Part shown: positions 1 through 7,315 of the stretch, piece by piece | How positions within the stretch are numbered: position 1 is the first letter of the stretch | How the letters are laid out: the number at the start of each line of letters is the position of its first letter | Assembly (NCBI GenBank): GCA_003153555.1 | Contig: PLZS01000085.1 | Location: forward strand, 1-40,548 | Reading direction: 5' to 3' | Source of the DNA: Candidatus Melainabacteria bacterium | Lineage (GTDB): Bacteria > Cyanobacteriota > Vampirovibrionia > Obscuribacterales > Obscuribacteraceae | DNA: 40,548 nucleotides | Position numbers and translations under genes: made by a program | The notes under the pieces: model-generated | What the model was told of the DNA's origin: nothing | Seen by the model: the letters and a program-made list of their open reading frames with translations, nothing else | The model's database searches: none

Positions 1-741
1 GTAAGCCCATTGCTAGCTAACATTGCCCTCGATGGACTACAGCGTGAACTCGGCGCAACATACCGCTTCGTCCGCTACGCGGACGATTTCATTGTATGCG
101 GCAAGTCACGAGAAAAGATTGAAATAGCAAAGATCAAAATCGAAGATTGGCTGCTTTCGCGAGGATTGGCACTAAATCCAGAGAAAACAAGAATCTGTCA
201 CCTTGAAAAAGGTTTCAATTTTCTTGGGTTCTCATTCGGACGTTTCAACGGCAAATGCCTGTTCAAACCCGAGAAGAAAAAGGTGTTTGCGTTCTTGCGA
301 AAGATGCGTAAGTGGTTGAGCGATCACTCGGGCGTCAGCGCGGAGACAGTCATCAAGCTGTTTAATCCGATTCTTAGAGGTTGGTCTAACTATTACAAAC
401 ACGCGGTGAGCAAACAGGTCTTCTCGTATGTAGAGCACCACATATGGAGCATGCTCTGGAAGTGGTGTCTCCGCCGCCATCCTAACAAAGGAAAACATTG
501 GGTCCGGCTAAAATACTTTGGCAGGACCCATGAATGGCGATTCTCGGCCAAAACGCGCATGAATGGAGAAACACGTACGATTTCTCTGTTCGATTTAAAC
601 TCAGTAGAAATTGAGCGACACATCAAAGTGCGTGGCACCGCCAGTCCCGATGATCCTAAACTCATCGAGTACTGGAGGAAGAGGGCCGAACGAAAGACGC
701 TTGCACCACGACGGTTGAAGCATCTAAATACGAGGGCTTGA
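1..741 (+). CDS. ltrA: Group II intron reverse transcriptase/maturase, C-terminal part
   Basis: This partial frame enters from the left edge; its first codons read VSPLLANIALDGL, the conserved segment after the TPQGG motif of group II intron reverse transcriptases. The catalytic YADDF motif follows at about residue 23 of the visible part, then the group II maturase-specific (domain X) region, with FNFLGFSFGR and the LFNPILRGWSNYYKH motif. Known family role: the protein assists splicing of its own intron and reverse-transcribes it during retrohoming. The stop codon (739-741) overlaps the first bases of RNA domain V. The protein ends soon after YWRKRAERK, with no C-terminal Cys-rich HNH endonuclease domain, so it looks like an endonuclease-minus type. 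The N-terminal RT blocks lie outside the window. Confidence 0.93.
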   Translation, partial: VSPLLANIALDGLQRELGATYRFVRYADDFIVCGKSREKIEIAKIKIEDWLLSRGLALNPEKTRICHLEKGFNFLGFSFGRFNGKCLFKPEKKKVFAFLRKMRKWLSDHSGVSAETVIKLFNPILRGWSNYYKHAVSKQVFSYVEHHIWSMLWKWCLRRHPNKGKHWVRLKYFGRTHEWRFSAKTRMNGETRTISLFDLNSVEIERHIKVRGTASPDDPKLIEYWRKRAERKTLAPRRLKHLNTRA

Positions 742-816
742 GCCGGATGAGGGGAAACTTTCAAGTCCGGTTCTTAGAGGAGTTTGGGCGCGGCGACGCG
801 CCCGAACTTACTCGAC
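740..816 (+). ncRNA. Group II intron RNA domains V and VI
   Basis: Domain V spans 740-773 (34 nt). It begins GAGCCGGATGA, has a GAAA-like tip and closes with AGTCCGGTTC, as in bacterial group II introns. Domain VI follows at about 776-816: GTTTGGGCGCG at 782-792 pairs with CGCGCCCGAAC at 797-807 across a GCGA tetraloop. An unpaired TTA at 808-810 supplies a candidate branch-point adenosine before a short CTC:GAG pairing. Boundaries of domain VI are approximate. Confidence 0.85.
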
Positions 817-911
817 AGCAATTCGAACGAAGATTAAATTGAATGAAGTAACCTATCTTCTATTTGCAATGCAAGAATATTCGTGTCCGACTGAATCAAT
901 CTTACTGGTTC

Positions 912-925
912 ACCACATTTGGTGC
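912..925. promoter_or_regulatory. ACCANATTTGGTGC motif, copy 1
   Basis: The sequence ACCACATTTGGTGC has arms CACCA and TGGTG around CATT. The same 14-nt motif, differing only at the fifth base, occurs at 11733 and 27699, each time in intergenic DNA. It lies about 160 nt upstream of the small gene at 1085. A dimeric regulator operator is one explanation; the function is inferred. Confidence 0.35.
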
Positions 926-1017
926 ATATTCGATCATGTTCAACTCTGTTGAGCCTGGTATGTCAAGCGCTTCTGGCTTTCTCATTATCGATTACAATTA
1001 GCTAAGTTTTATGGCCA

Positions 1018-1045
1018 TTGTTGGCTGACAAGCGTAAGCTATTAT
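1018..1045 (+). promoter_or_regulatory. Candidate sigma-70 promoter for the 1085 gene and miaB
   Basis: TTGTTG (1018-1023) and TATTAT (1040-1045) are separated by 16 bp, a reasonable match to a housekeeping promoter placed 40 nt before the start codon at 1085. Only sequence similarity supports it. Confidence 0.3.
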
Positions 1046-1084
1046 TAAATTGCCAAGATTCCCCAAACATAGCAATGGTGCCAT

Positions 1085-1297
1085 ATGACGGTTCACAATC
1101 TAGTACGAAACCTAGATCTGACAATTGAAACAGACCGCCACGGCGAGCATTTCATCGTCTATCCTGGCCGCTATGAGAATCTTGTGCCACCGCAACTGCA
1201 CGAAGAAAAGATGGACTGGATCCGCAGTTCGTACGACACTTTCCTTGAGCGTGTGCGTGAATTTGATGCACTTAAACAGCGCGCTGACTACAACTAA
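1085..1297 (+). CDS. Small hypothetical protein (70 aa)
   Basis: A 70-residue charged soluble protein with no signal peptide or membrane segment; I recognise no family. The composition looks like a folded protein (an N-terminal stretch LDLTIETDRHGEHFIVYPGRYENLVPP, then an acidic/basic helix rich in Glu, Arg and Asp). It lies upstream of miaB on the same strand with a candidate promoter in front, so the two may be co-transcribed. The ribosome-binding site is weak. An overlapping frame on the opposite strand is less protein-like. A chance ORF is possible but less likely. Confidence 0.55.
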   Translation: MTVHNLVRNLDLTIETDRHGEHFIVYPGRYENLVPPQLHEEKMDWIRSSYDTFLERVREFDALKQRADYN

Positions 1298-1376
1298 CAC
1301 CGACCTTATAGTATGCTGACGCATGAGGGGAGCGCTGCAGAGCCTCTTCCTCCTTGTTTGTCTGGAGCGACGTTAT

Positions 1377-2747
1377 TTGAGCGCTACAAATATTGCTTTG
1401 CCTGTTGAAAAAGCGACTGAAAGAAAGTCGGTTTACATTGAGACGTTCGGCTGTCAGATGAACAAGTCTGATTCTGAGCACATGCTCGGATTGCTTGATG
1501 AGATCGGTTATGGGCAGATCGATGACATCAGAGAAGCAGATCTGATGATTTTGAATACTTGTGCCATCCGAGAGAATGCCGAAGATAAGGTTTACAGCTA
1601 TCTTGGCGCCTGGCGAAAGATAAAAAACAAACGACCAGGATCGATGATCGCTGTCGGCGGTTGCGTTGCGCAAGATGCCGGCGAAGACATGATCAAACGG
1701 GTGCCGTACGTTGATGTTGTGTTCGGCACTCACAATCTTCATCGCCTTCCTGATCTTGTTCTCAAGGCAAGATACACAGGCGAGCCCGTGTGCGAAGTTT
1801 TTCAAGAATTGCCCGAAGACCTTCCAGAAATTCCTGTTATCCGTCAAAGTGATATCAGCGCCTGGGTTTCGATTATTTATGGCTGCGATTACAACTGCAC
1901 TTATTGCATCGTCCCATACGTTCGGGGTCGTGAGAAGAGTCGAGAGCCGGACGTTATCTGCAAAGAAATCGACGAACTTGGCTCGGGCGGATACAGAGAA
2001 GTTACTTTGCTTGGGCAGAATGTCACAGCATATGGACATGATCTCAATCCGAAAATCCATCTCGGTAATTTGATTGAACGGATTGGCACAATCGATCAGA
2101 TTAAGAGAATCCGCTTTCTGACAGGGCATCCGCGAGATTTGAATCCTGAGATTATTGAAGCTGTTTATCAAGTTGAAAGCGCCTGCGAGTATTTCCATGT
2201 TCCGATCCAGTCCGGAGACGATCGGACCCTTCGTCGCATGGCCAGGGGTTATACCGTCGACTTTTACAAACGAGTGATCGACCAGATTCGTAGCAAAATG
2301 CCGGATGCTTCAATCACTACCGATCTGATTGTAGGCTTCCCGGGAGAGACGGAGCAAGAGTTTATGAATTCCGTCAACCTTGTTGAAGAGCTGCAGTTCG
2401 ACGCCGCTAACACCGCAGCATATTCGCCGCGGCAACATACGCCAGCTTCCGACTGGGAAGGTCAAATTACTCACGAAGAAAAATATGAGCGTTTGAGATT
2501 TCTCAACTCAGTAGTGACTGATGTCTCTCACAAAATAAACAAACGATATGTCGATAAACGCGTAGAGATTCTTGTCGAAGGACGCAGTGATAGGCACCCA
2601 GAGCGGTTTATGGGTCGCACACGCACAAACAAAATCGTCAACTTCGAAGGTCATGTCTCGATGATTGGTCAATTGGTTCAAGTCGATATTCAAACCGCCA
2701 ATCCATGGGCTCTGAGAGGCGCTTTGCCTGTGACCACTAGCGACTAA
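1377..2747 (+). CDS. miaB: tRNA-2-methylthio-N6-dimethylallyladenosine synthase
   Basis: A radical-SAM methylthiotransferase that adds a methylthio group to i6A37 in tRNAs reading UNN codons. All three domains are present. The N-terminal UPF0004 domain carries cysteines in FGCQMN, NTCAIR and VGGCVAQ (residues about 26, 62 and 96). The radical-SAM site is GCDYNCTYCIVPYVRGREKSR (Cys about 170, 174, 177). A C-terminal TRAM domain follows from about RYVDKRVEILVEG to the end. I chose the TTG at 1377 because TGGAG lies 9 nt upstream. The in-frame ATG at 1323 has no Shine-Dalgarno sequence and would add an 18-residue hydrophobic leader untypical of MiaB. The length of about 456 residues is normal. 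The variant cysteine pattern and QMN motif favour MiaB over MtaB or RimO. Confidence 0.95.
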   Translation: MSATNIALPVEKATERKSVYIETFGCQMNKSDSEHMLGLLDEIGYGQIDDIREADLMILNTCAIRENAEDKVYSYLGAWRKIKNKRPGSMIAVGGCVAQDAGEDMIKRVPYVDVVFGTHNLHRLPDLVLKARYTGEPVCEVFQELPEDLPEIPVIRQSDISAWVSIIYGCDYNCTYCIVPYVRGREKSREPDVICKEIDELGSGGYREVTLLGQNVTAYGHDLNPKIHLGNLIERIGTIDQIKRIRFLTGHPRDLNPEIIEAVYQVESACEYFHVPIQSGDDRTLRRMARGYTVDFYKRVIDQIRSKMPDASITTDLIVGFPGETEQEFMNSVNLVEELQFDAANTAAYSPRQHTPASDWEGQITHEEKYERLRFLNSVVTDVSHKINKRYVDKRVEILVEGRSDRHPERFMGRTRTNKIVNFEGHVSMIGQLVQVDIQTANPWALRGALPVTTSD

Positions 2748-3008
2748 CTAAAACTGGAAGTAAATAAACGGAGCCGACGTGTCGGGCATGAAGGCGAGCA
2801 TCATGACGATCACGGCACTGCAATACACAGCTCTCAAGAAAACAGGCGTTCTTCTAAGAATACCTGTTGAATTCAGTTTGCTCCATGGCAAATTGGCTAA
2901 AACAAGGACCGCCACCATTGTTATCGTGATGGGAACAATTACCGGCAGTTCAGACTTTAGAACCAGAAACTGATGCGCTTCTGACTGCGAAAAAATGGGT
3001 CGGACCCA
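2748..3008 (-). pseudogene. C-terminal remnant of an MBOAT (AlgI-type) O-acyltransferase
   Basis: The minus strand has an 86-codon frame with no start codon, preceded by an in-frame TAA (3009-3011). It encodes two hydrophobic helices (about residues 21-40 and 60-74) and ends in PDTSAPFIYFQF. The PFIYFQF ending is characteristic of AlgI-like membrane-bound O-acyltransferases, which transfer acyl groups to exported polysaccharides. The rest of the protein, normally about 450-500 residues including the catalytic His, is missing. The frame ends at a palindrome (2994-3010), which may mark the rearrangement that removed the 5' part. The stop codon abuts the miaB stop codon. The plus-strand ORF in the same place is only a shadow. 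Confidence 0.6.
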
Positions 3009-3010
3009 TT
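2994..3010. repeat. 17-nt palindrome at the break of the MBOAT remnant
   Basis: AATGGGTC and GACCCATT flank a single G, forming a perfect inverted repeat. GGGTC/GACCC hairpins of this general kind are often found as small repeated palindromes or element ends in other bacteria. No second copy was seen in this window. Confidence 0.45.
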
Positions 3011-3096
3011 AAAAGAAATTGACACTCGTCGACTGGCGCTGGCTGAGCTCTTCTCGGTTCCTTTTCGTTTCTTTGCGAATTACGAATTTGTGATAA

Positions 3097-3882
3097 CTAA
3101 TGCAGCAGTACGGACCGTTTGGCTATTTGCAGGGCTCCTTCGGTAATAGGCGCGTTTGACCGTGTAACTCTCAGGGGCTCAGACAATGCGAGTTCATGAC
3201 TTGATTGCCAAAGTTGAATACAGTCGTTTGCAGCACGTTCTCCAATAATCCCGCTCAAGTCCGCTTGCGCTTCTGCGCACTTTGTTTCAGACATTTCCAG
3301 ATGAACTAATATTGTCTCTATTCTTCGTTTTAAAATAATCTGTCGCGCGCGCATCGCTTTTTTATAGCCGCGATTAAACAGTGCTCGCCCTCCAAACGTA
3401 AGACTAGCAGCAACATCCAAGGACAATCCGATCAGACCGGGCGCATAACTGTCCGACATTCCAGCGGCTGGATTGAGGGTCGCCGTTGAGGTGATTGTTT
3501 GTGCCAGTGTTCCACCGGCCACCCCAAAGAGCGCTCCAGTCGTGATGTTATTTTCTAAGTGCAATTTCTTTCTGTAATTTTGAAGTTCTGGGTCTCTGTC
3601 GTATGCCATCTTTAGAATCATGTTGCCCAATATGCTATCGGTAAGAGCACTGCCGCCCTTGCCTCCGATGGTATCGTCTATTAGCGACACTGAGCACAGC
3701 TCGGAACATCCACACGTTGCACATGCAAGCAACGTTTGATTCTCACTTTTAGATTGTAGTGAATTCGGAATGGGGTTGGTAAATTGTGCTTGAGCCGGTA
3801 TTGTGGCTGTTAATAAGCTGTAAGCAAAACAGCTTGTACAAATTTTCAAAGCCGTGGTTCTAGTCATCTGCCAAGACTCCAT
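3097..3882 (-). CDS. Exported cysteine-motif membrane protein, paralogue B
   Basis: Protein of 261 residues, family not recognised, clearly paralogous to the gene just upstream (3882-4655). It has a signal peptide ending near PAQAQF and a Cys cluster CATCGCSELC. A conserved LTDS-x2-GNMILKMAYDRD segment follows, then two hydrophobic segments around DSYAPGLIGL and a basic helix. The C-terminal stretch KCAEAQADLSGIIGERA...QLWQSSHELA is shared with the paralogue. Its ATG overlaps the upstream stop as TAATG, indicating translational coupling. An internal ATG at 3867 has GGAG 9 nt upstream and is an alternative start. Two membrane helices with a cytoplasmic or periplasmic coiled segment are likely; no catalytic motif is seen. 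Confidence 0.8.
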   Translation of the reverse strand: MESWQMTRTTALKICTSCFAYSLLTATIPAQAQFTNPIPNSLQSKSENQTLLACATCGCSELCSVSLIDDTIGGKGGSALTDSILGNMILKMAYDRDPELQNYRKKLHLENNITTGALFGVAGGTLAQTITSTATLNPAAGMSDSYAPGLIGLSLDVAASLTFGGRALFNRGYKKAMRARQIILKRRIETILVHLEMSETKCAEAQADLSGIIGERAANDCIQLWQSSHELALSEPLRVTRSNAPITEGALQIAKRSVLLH

Positions 3883-4655
3883 TATTTTACCTGTCCTGTT
3901 GTGAGCATAAACGAAACTTCCCGGGGAGTGCTCATCGCTAACTTATGACTGGATTGATAGAGCTGGACCCATTCTCGGCAGGCTCGCGGGCCGATCAGCT
4001 CAGTCAATTGTTTTTGAGCATCGCCACATTTGGCGTCACACTGTTCCATATGATTTAAGACGGATTCAACTTGCGTTTTGATTGCTAATTGTCTTTCCTT
4101 AACTTGCTTTTGAAATCGGTGATTGAAATAGAATCTGCTGAGAAAGGTCAAAACCGTCACGCTACTCATTGCCACGCCTACAATGCCAGGCGAATAGCTA
4201 TCTTGATGCCCATCATGCGGATTAAGGACAATGAGCGCATCAATACCTTGTGCCAGGGTTCCTGCTGAGATGGCGCCAATAGCTGCAAGCGTGCCAAAAC
4301 TAACTAGATTCATGCGCTTAGCTATCTTGTGCAATTCTTTGTCACGCTGATAAGCCATCTCTAATATCAGATTGCCCCAAAGGCTATCGGTAAGGAGGGA
4401 TTCGCTTTTCTTTTTGGGCTCAGTTGCCATTAGTGAAATTGCTTCTAAGTTAGCTCCGCATGCACTGCATCCTGCCGAGGCAATAAGTGTTGGATGGTCG
4501 TTCGATTCTGTACTTATTGATGACGCCGAATTTTGCTTAGAGTTGACCGCACCAGATGCAGTGCCGCTATTAGCTTGTGCTGGAAAGCCAGAAGCAAAAG
4601 TGAAGCAAACGGTAGCAATTGCAACAAGCTTTGAAAATCTTTGTGATAACAACAT
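3882..4655 (-). CDS. Exported cysteine-motif membrane protein, paralogue A
   Basis: Protein of 257 residues, family not recognised, first gene of a tandem duplicated pair. The signal peptide (about residues 1-28) ends GFPAQA. A Ser/Asn-rich linker leads to GCSACGA, then LTDSLWGNLILEMAYQRDKEL, two hydrophobic segments (about 117-135 and 152-170) joined by a loop containing DSYSPGIVGV, and a charged helix. It ends CDAKCGDAQKQLTELIGPRACREW...QSSHKLA. AGGAG lies 9 nt before the ATG. Residues shared with the paralogue include the CxxC-like motif, DSY-x-PG, a Lys-Cys-x2-Ala-Gln motif and QSSH-x-LA, which suggests selection on both copies. Redox or metal binding by the cysteines is possible but unproven. 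Confidence 0.8.
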   Translation of the reverse strand: MLLSQRFSKLVAIATVCFTFASGFPAQANSGTASGAVNSKQNSASSISTESNDHPTLIASAGCSACGANLEAISLMATEPKKKSESLLTDSLWGNLILEMAYQRDKELHKIAKRMNLVSFGTLAAIGAISAGTLAQGIDALIVLNPHDGHQDSYSPGIVGVAMSSVTVLTFLSRFYFNHRFQKQVKERQLAIKTQVESVLNHMEQCDAKCGDAQKQLTELIGPRACREWVQLYQSSHKLAMSTPREVSFMLTTGQVK

Positions 4656-5049
4656 GGTTCCATACTCCTGGTCCTCTAAGTTGTTTGCGACTGTAACTGA
4701 TTCACGCCATCATGTGAAAGCTAACCCCCCGGTGGGGTTCCTGCCGGTTCGAGGATAGATGAACTTGACTTCGAACTTCAAGGCACTGGCGGATCTCAGA
4801 TTACCGACCAGGTCTCCTCTCTCTTCTTCGTAGGTTTCGGCGGAGTCGGATATAACCTGTCTGAATTGCAACAATTCAATGTGTGACTAGTAGGTTGGGT
4901 CTTCTGATAGTGAGAAGTAGGCGAAGCCGTTATAACGGATAAGAAAACAGCCGATCATTAATTGATGATCGGCTGTTTGTTTGACACGCCAATTTATTGA
5001 CGAGGTGTCGCGATGTATATTTGGCCCCCGCTCAGCACCACATTCGATA
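4656..5049. other. Intergenic region with terminator and a start-less ORF fragment
   Basis: No complete gene is seen. A plus-strand frame at 4725-4886 (53 codons, no ATG/GTG/TTG start near its beginning) encodes a protein-like stretch with SQITDQVSSLFFVGFGGVGY and may be a gene remnant. A strong terminator lies at 4945-4978. The promoter of the 3882-4655 gene must lie here on the minus strand, but no convincing match was found. Confidence 0.4.
4945..4978 (-). terminator. Bidirectional rho-independent terminator
   Basis: AAACAGCCGATCAT pairs perfectly with ATGATCGGCTGTTT (14 bp) across a 6-nt loop. The stem is flanked by A-rich sequence on the left, so reading leftwards it ends in a T-tract, and by TTTGTTTG on the right. 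It probably terminates the EF-hand gene (minus strand, ending at 5050). Confidence 0.85.
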
Positions 5050-5427
5050 CTAACCGTTAAACTGAATTTTGTCGAAATATTCTTTTATGTCCCCTCGAGA
5101 AACTCCATCTGTTTCTGGATTGACCTCCTCGATGTAAGCCTTTTTAATGTCGTCCAGGCGATAGAGTATGAATCGGATGAAGGATTTGGCCCGACGGCTT
5201 GTCGCTTCCGCCTGGAGAAAGTAGTTCAATTCTGACCTGGAAATAAAGCCATCGCCGTCCAGGTCCATGACTTCAAACGAGCGGTAGGCGAATGCTTGGA
5301 TTTCCTGGAACGTGTTAGCGACGTCAACGCCGTTTTCTCTGTGTGGCTTGTACCAGACTGCACAAAGTTCTTCATCGGTCGGCAGTGTCTCTTTCAAACG
5401 CACCTCGTTTATTGAGGAGTTTTGCAA
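5050..5427 (-). CDS. EF-hand calcium-binding protein
   Basis: Protein of 125 residues with one canonical EF-hand loop, DLDGDGFISRSE (residues 55-66): Asp at loop positions 1, 3 and 5, Gly at 6, hydrophobic at 8 and Glu at 12. A second, degenerate loop is around NPETDGVSRGDI near residue 103. No signal peptide or membrane segment is visible, so it is probably a small cytoplasmic Ca2+-binding or Ca2+-buffering protein. The start is uncertain: the TTG at 5427 has no good Shine-Dalgarno sequence, and an internal GTG would also be in frame. It is divergent from sua5, whose start is 60 bp away, and is followed by a strong terminator. Confidence 0.8.
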   Translation of the reverse strand: MQNSSINEVRLKETLPTDEELCAVWYKPHRENGVDVANTFQEIQAFAYRSFEVMDLDGDGFISRSELNYFLQAEATSRRAKSFIRFILYRLDDIKKAYIEEVNPETDGVSRGDIKEYFDKIQFNG

Positions 5428-5464
5428 CTGTCTGCGCGGAAGGTTTTATCGAAGGCATCCCGCT

Positions 5465-5470
5465 TATACT
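5465..5470 (+). promoter_or_regulatory. Candidate -10 box of sua5
   Basis: TATACT lies 18 nt before the sua5 ATG and is a good -10 hexamer; no clear -35 was found. This would give a very short 5' leader. Confidence 0.3.
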
Positions 5471-5487
5471 TTTGCTGAGGCAAAAAT

Positions 5488-6456
5488 ATGCATGACGATA
5501 GAAACATCATAGAACAAGCTGTTCATTTGCTCCAGAGCGGGGAATTGGTCGCGTTTCCCACTGAGACTGTTTATGGATTAGGGGCGGATGCGTCAAACCC
5601 CGCCGCTGTCGCCAAACTATACGAGGCCAAGGGGAGACCAGGAAACCATCCGGTAATTGTGCACCTTTCAGAATTAAGCCAATTATCTTTCTGGACCAGT
5701 CAAATTCCCGATAATGCCATGAGACTCGCCGAAAAGTTTTGGCCAGGACCGCTGACTCTAATTCTTCCGAAAGCACCTCATGTGTTAGATGCGATCACCG
5801 GTGGACAAAAAAGTGTCGGGTTGAGAGTGCCATCTCACCCACTTGCGCTGGACTTATTGAAAGCATTTGGTGGTGGCGTTGTCGCTCCTTCGGCAAACAA
5901 GTTTGGCAGATTGAGTCCCACCAAGGCTAACGATGTGCGAAGCGAGTTTCATGACCAAGTTGCTATGGTCTTAGATGGAGGTCCCTGTGCCGTTGGAATC
6001 GAGTCGACGATTGTTGATCTCACTGGCTCGCAACCGATGATCTTGCGACCAGGAATGATCGAACAAGCAGAAATTGAATCTGTGATTGGAGCAGTTCGCT
6101 TAGCAGCTCAATTTGTTGAAGACGAATCGATCACCAGAGCTCCAGGTGGCTTGCCGAGCCATTATGCTCCGACAACGCCTTTGAAACTTGCGCACGCTGA
6201 TGAATTGCAGAGAATCATCGACAATTTACCTAAAGGTCGTGTTCGAATCGCGGTTATGGCTTTTTCTGCCGCACCGCTGGAAATGGATTGGATCATAGCC
6301 AACTCAGATCCGCATGCATTTGCGCGAGACCTTTACAGTAATTTGCGGCAATTAGACAAGCTGCAACTCGATCAAATTATTGTCGAGGTGCCCCCTGAAG
6401 ATTCACATTGGGACGGCATTCGGGACAGATTGGTTAGAGCTGCCGCGGATAAGTAA
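5488..6456 (+). CDS. tsaC: L-threonylcarbamoyladenylate synthase (Sua5/YwlC type)
   Basis: This enzyme makes threonylcarbamoyl-AMP from threonine, bicarbonate and ATP, the first step of the t6A37 tRNA modification. The YrdC domain fills residues 1 to about 200: GELVAFPTETVYGLGADA, the KGRPGNHPVIVHL basic motif, FWPGPLTLIL, VGLRVPSHP and SANKFGRLSPT are all typical. A Sua5 C-terminal domain follows, starting with the linker APGGLPSHYAPTTPL, giving 322 residues, the long Sua5 form. The ATG at 5488 is preceded by TGAGG. With miaB this is the second tRNA-modification gene in the window, but the two are not adjacent. Confidence 0.95.
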   Translation: MHDDRNIIEQAVHLLQSGELVAFPTETVYGLGADASNPAAVAKLYEAKGRPGNHPVIVHLSELSQLSFWTSQIPDNAMRLAEKFWPGPLTLILPKAPHVLDAITGGQKSVGLRVPSHPLALDLLKAFGGGVVAPSANKFGRLSPTKANDVRSEFHDQVAMVLDGGPCAVGIESTIVDLTGSQPMILRPGMIEQAEIESVIGAVRLAAQFVEDESITRAPGGLPSHYAPTTPLKLAHADELQRIIDNLPKGRVRIAVMAFSAAPLEMDWIIANSDPHAFARDLYSNLRQLDKLQLDQIIVEVPPEDSHWDGIRDRLVRAAADK

Positions 6457-6462
6457 TCGGTA

Positions 6463-6490
6463 TAGACATCGCTACCACTTGGTTTATAAT
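6463..6490 (+). promoter_or_regulatory. Sigma-70 promoter for the 6531 membrane protein
   Basis: TAGACA (6463-6468) and a perfect TATAAT (6485-6490) are separated by 16 bp. The start codon follows 40 nt downstream. This is the best housekeeping-type promoter in the window. Confidence 0.6.
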
Positions 6491-6530
6491 TGATCAGTTA
6501 ATTGCGAACTGAGATCACAATAGGTGGAAA

Positions 6531-7286
6531 ATGACCTCGAGTAACAGTGCTCCGGACTCAGCGACACCACCGGCATTTTTCTCCGTTTGGAAGTCTAACT
6601 TTCCAATCGTGATCAATTCGGTGAAAGCTCACCCTTTGTTAGCTGGCACGCTCGTGATATGCAGCATTGTGCATTCGATATTACCGATGATTGGATTCAT
6701 ACCCAGTCTTGCTGCCATGGTTTCGATGATATTTATCCAGTACACGATTATGCAAGCGGTTTGGTCCAATATCAATGAAGGTGTGCCTCGATACTCGATA
6801 ACTGATAATGCTGTGCAATGGAAAATGGTTTTGGTAGCTATCCTTGTTAACGTTATCGCATTTCTATTGGCACTAGTTTTGTTCCTGCCAGGAATTTGGT
6901 TCGCGATCAAATCTAGCTTCTCAACTATGATGGTCTGCCTTGAGAAGAGAGCGCCAAGGGATGCGATTTCGAGAAGTCATCAGCTAACCAAAGGATATTT
7001 CTGGGTTACGCTGTGGTTTCATGCGCTTGCGCCGATGCTCATTACTTTGGTGCTCTTTATTGGTTTGTTCGTTGTGGCAATTGCTCTTGGAATGACTGTG
7101 GGTCTTGTATCAAAGGACTTAGCAGACCTGCTGCGCATTCCTTTGATAGTTATCTTTATGGTTGTCCTGTATGCTTCGTTTTTGACGATGTCACCACCAC
7201 TGGTGCATTTGTATGCATTCTTGAGCCGCCAAACCAAGTCTACTTCGGCTGACGATCTTTCCTCAGTTCAGCAAGCTCGACAATAG
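6531..7286 (+). CDS. Polytopic inner-membrane protein
   Basis: Protein of 251 residues with a short polar N-terminus and about five or six transmembrane helices. The central motif LPGIWFAIKSSFSTMMVCLEKRAPRDAISRSHQLTKGYFW has the Pro-Gly helix break, a Glu and an Ser-x-x-Leu-x-x-Gly pattern. This is typical of the DUF975 / glycerophosphodiesterase-membrane-domain-like proteins, whose role is unclear (possibly lipid or envelope-related). The C-terminal tail is polar (SADDLSSVQQARQ). It has its own promoter (6463-6490) and no obvious operon partner; the next gene is convergent. The family assignment is tentative, membrane location is secure. Confidence 0.8.
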   Translation: MTSSNSAPDSATPPAFFSVWKSNFPIVINSVKAHPLLAGTLVICSIVHSILPMIGFIPSLAAMVSMIFIQYTIMQAVWSNINEGVPRYSITDNAVQWKMVLVAILVNVIAFLLALVLFLPGIWFAIKSSFSTMMVCLEKRAPRDAISRSHQLTKGYFWVTLWFHALAPMLITLVLFIGLFVVAIALGMTVGLVSKDLADLLRIPLIVIFMVVLYASFLTMSPPLVHLYAFLSRQTKSTSADDLSSVQQARQ

Positions 7287-7315
7287 TTGTCTGCAACTGC
7301 TTCTGAATGCCTAAA

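Larger units (their letters stand above)
1..816 (+). mobile_element. Group II intron, 3' portion (5' end outside the window)
   Basis: A maturase reading frame runs in from the left edge and is followed at once by RNA domains V and VI, the standard order at the 3' end of a bacterial group II intron. The 3' splice site is most likely near 816, after the domain VI helix, where the sequence reads CTCGAC. The downstream exon shows no open reading frame, so the intron appears to sit in intergenic DNA. The intron 5' end and catalytic domains I-III are not visible, so completeness and splicing competence cannot be judged. Confidence 0.85.
817..1084. other. Intergenic region between intron and small ORF
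   Basis: No plausible gene is seen here on either strand. The region holds one copy of the 14-nt palindrome-core motif (912-925) and a candidate promoter (1018-1045). Confidence 0.5.

Noticed and set aside
2779..2973. 64-codon plus-strand ORF after miaB
   Set aside because: The minus-strand reading gives a coherent MBOAT C-terminus; the plus-strand frame has no ribosome-binding site and odd composition.
4735..4760. tRNA-like GGTTCGA sequence
   Set aside because: The flanking bases do not form a T-arm or acceptor stem, so it is not a tRNA.
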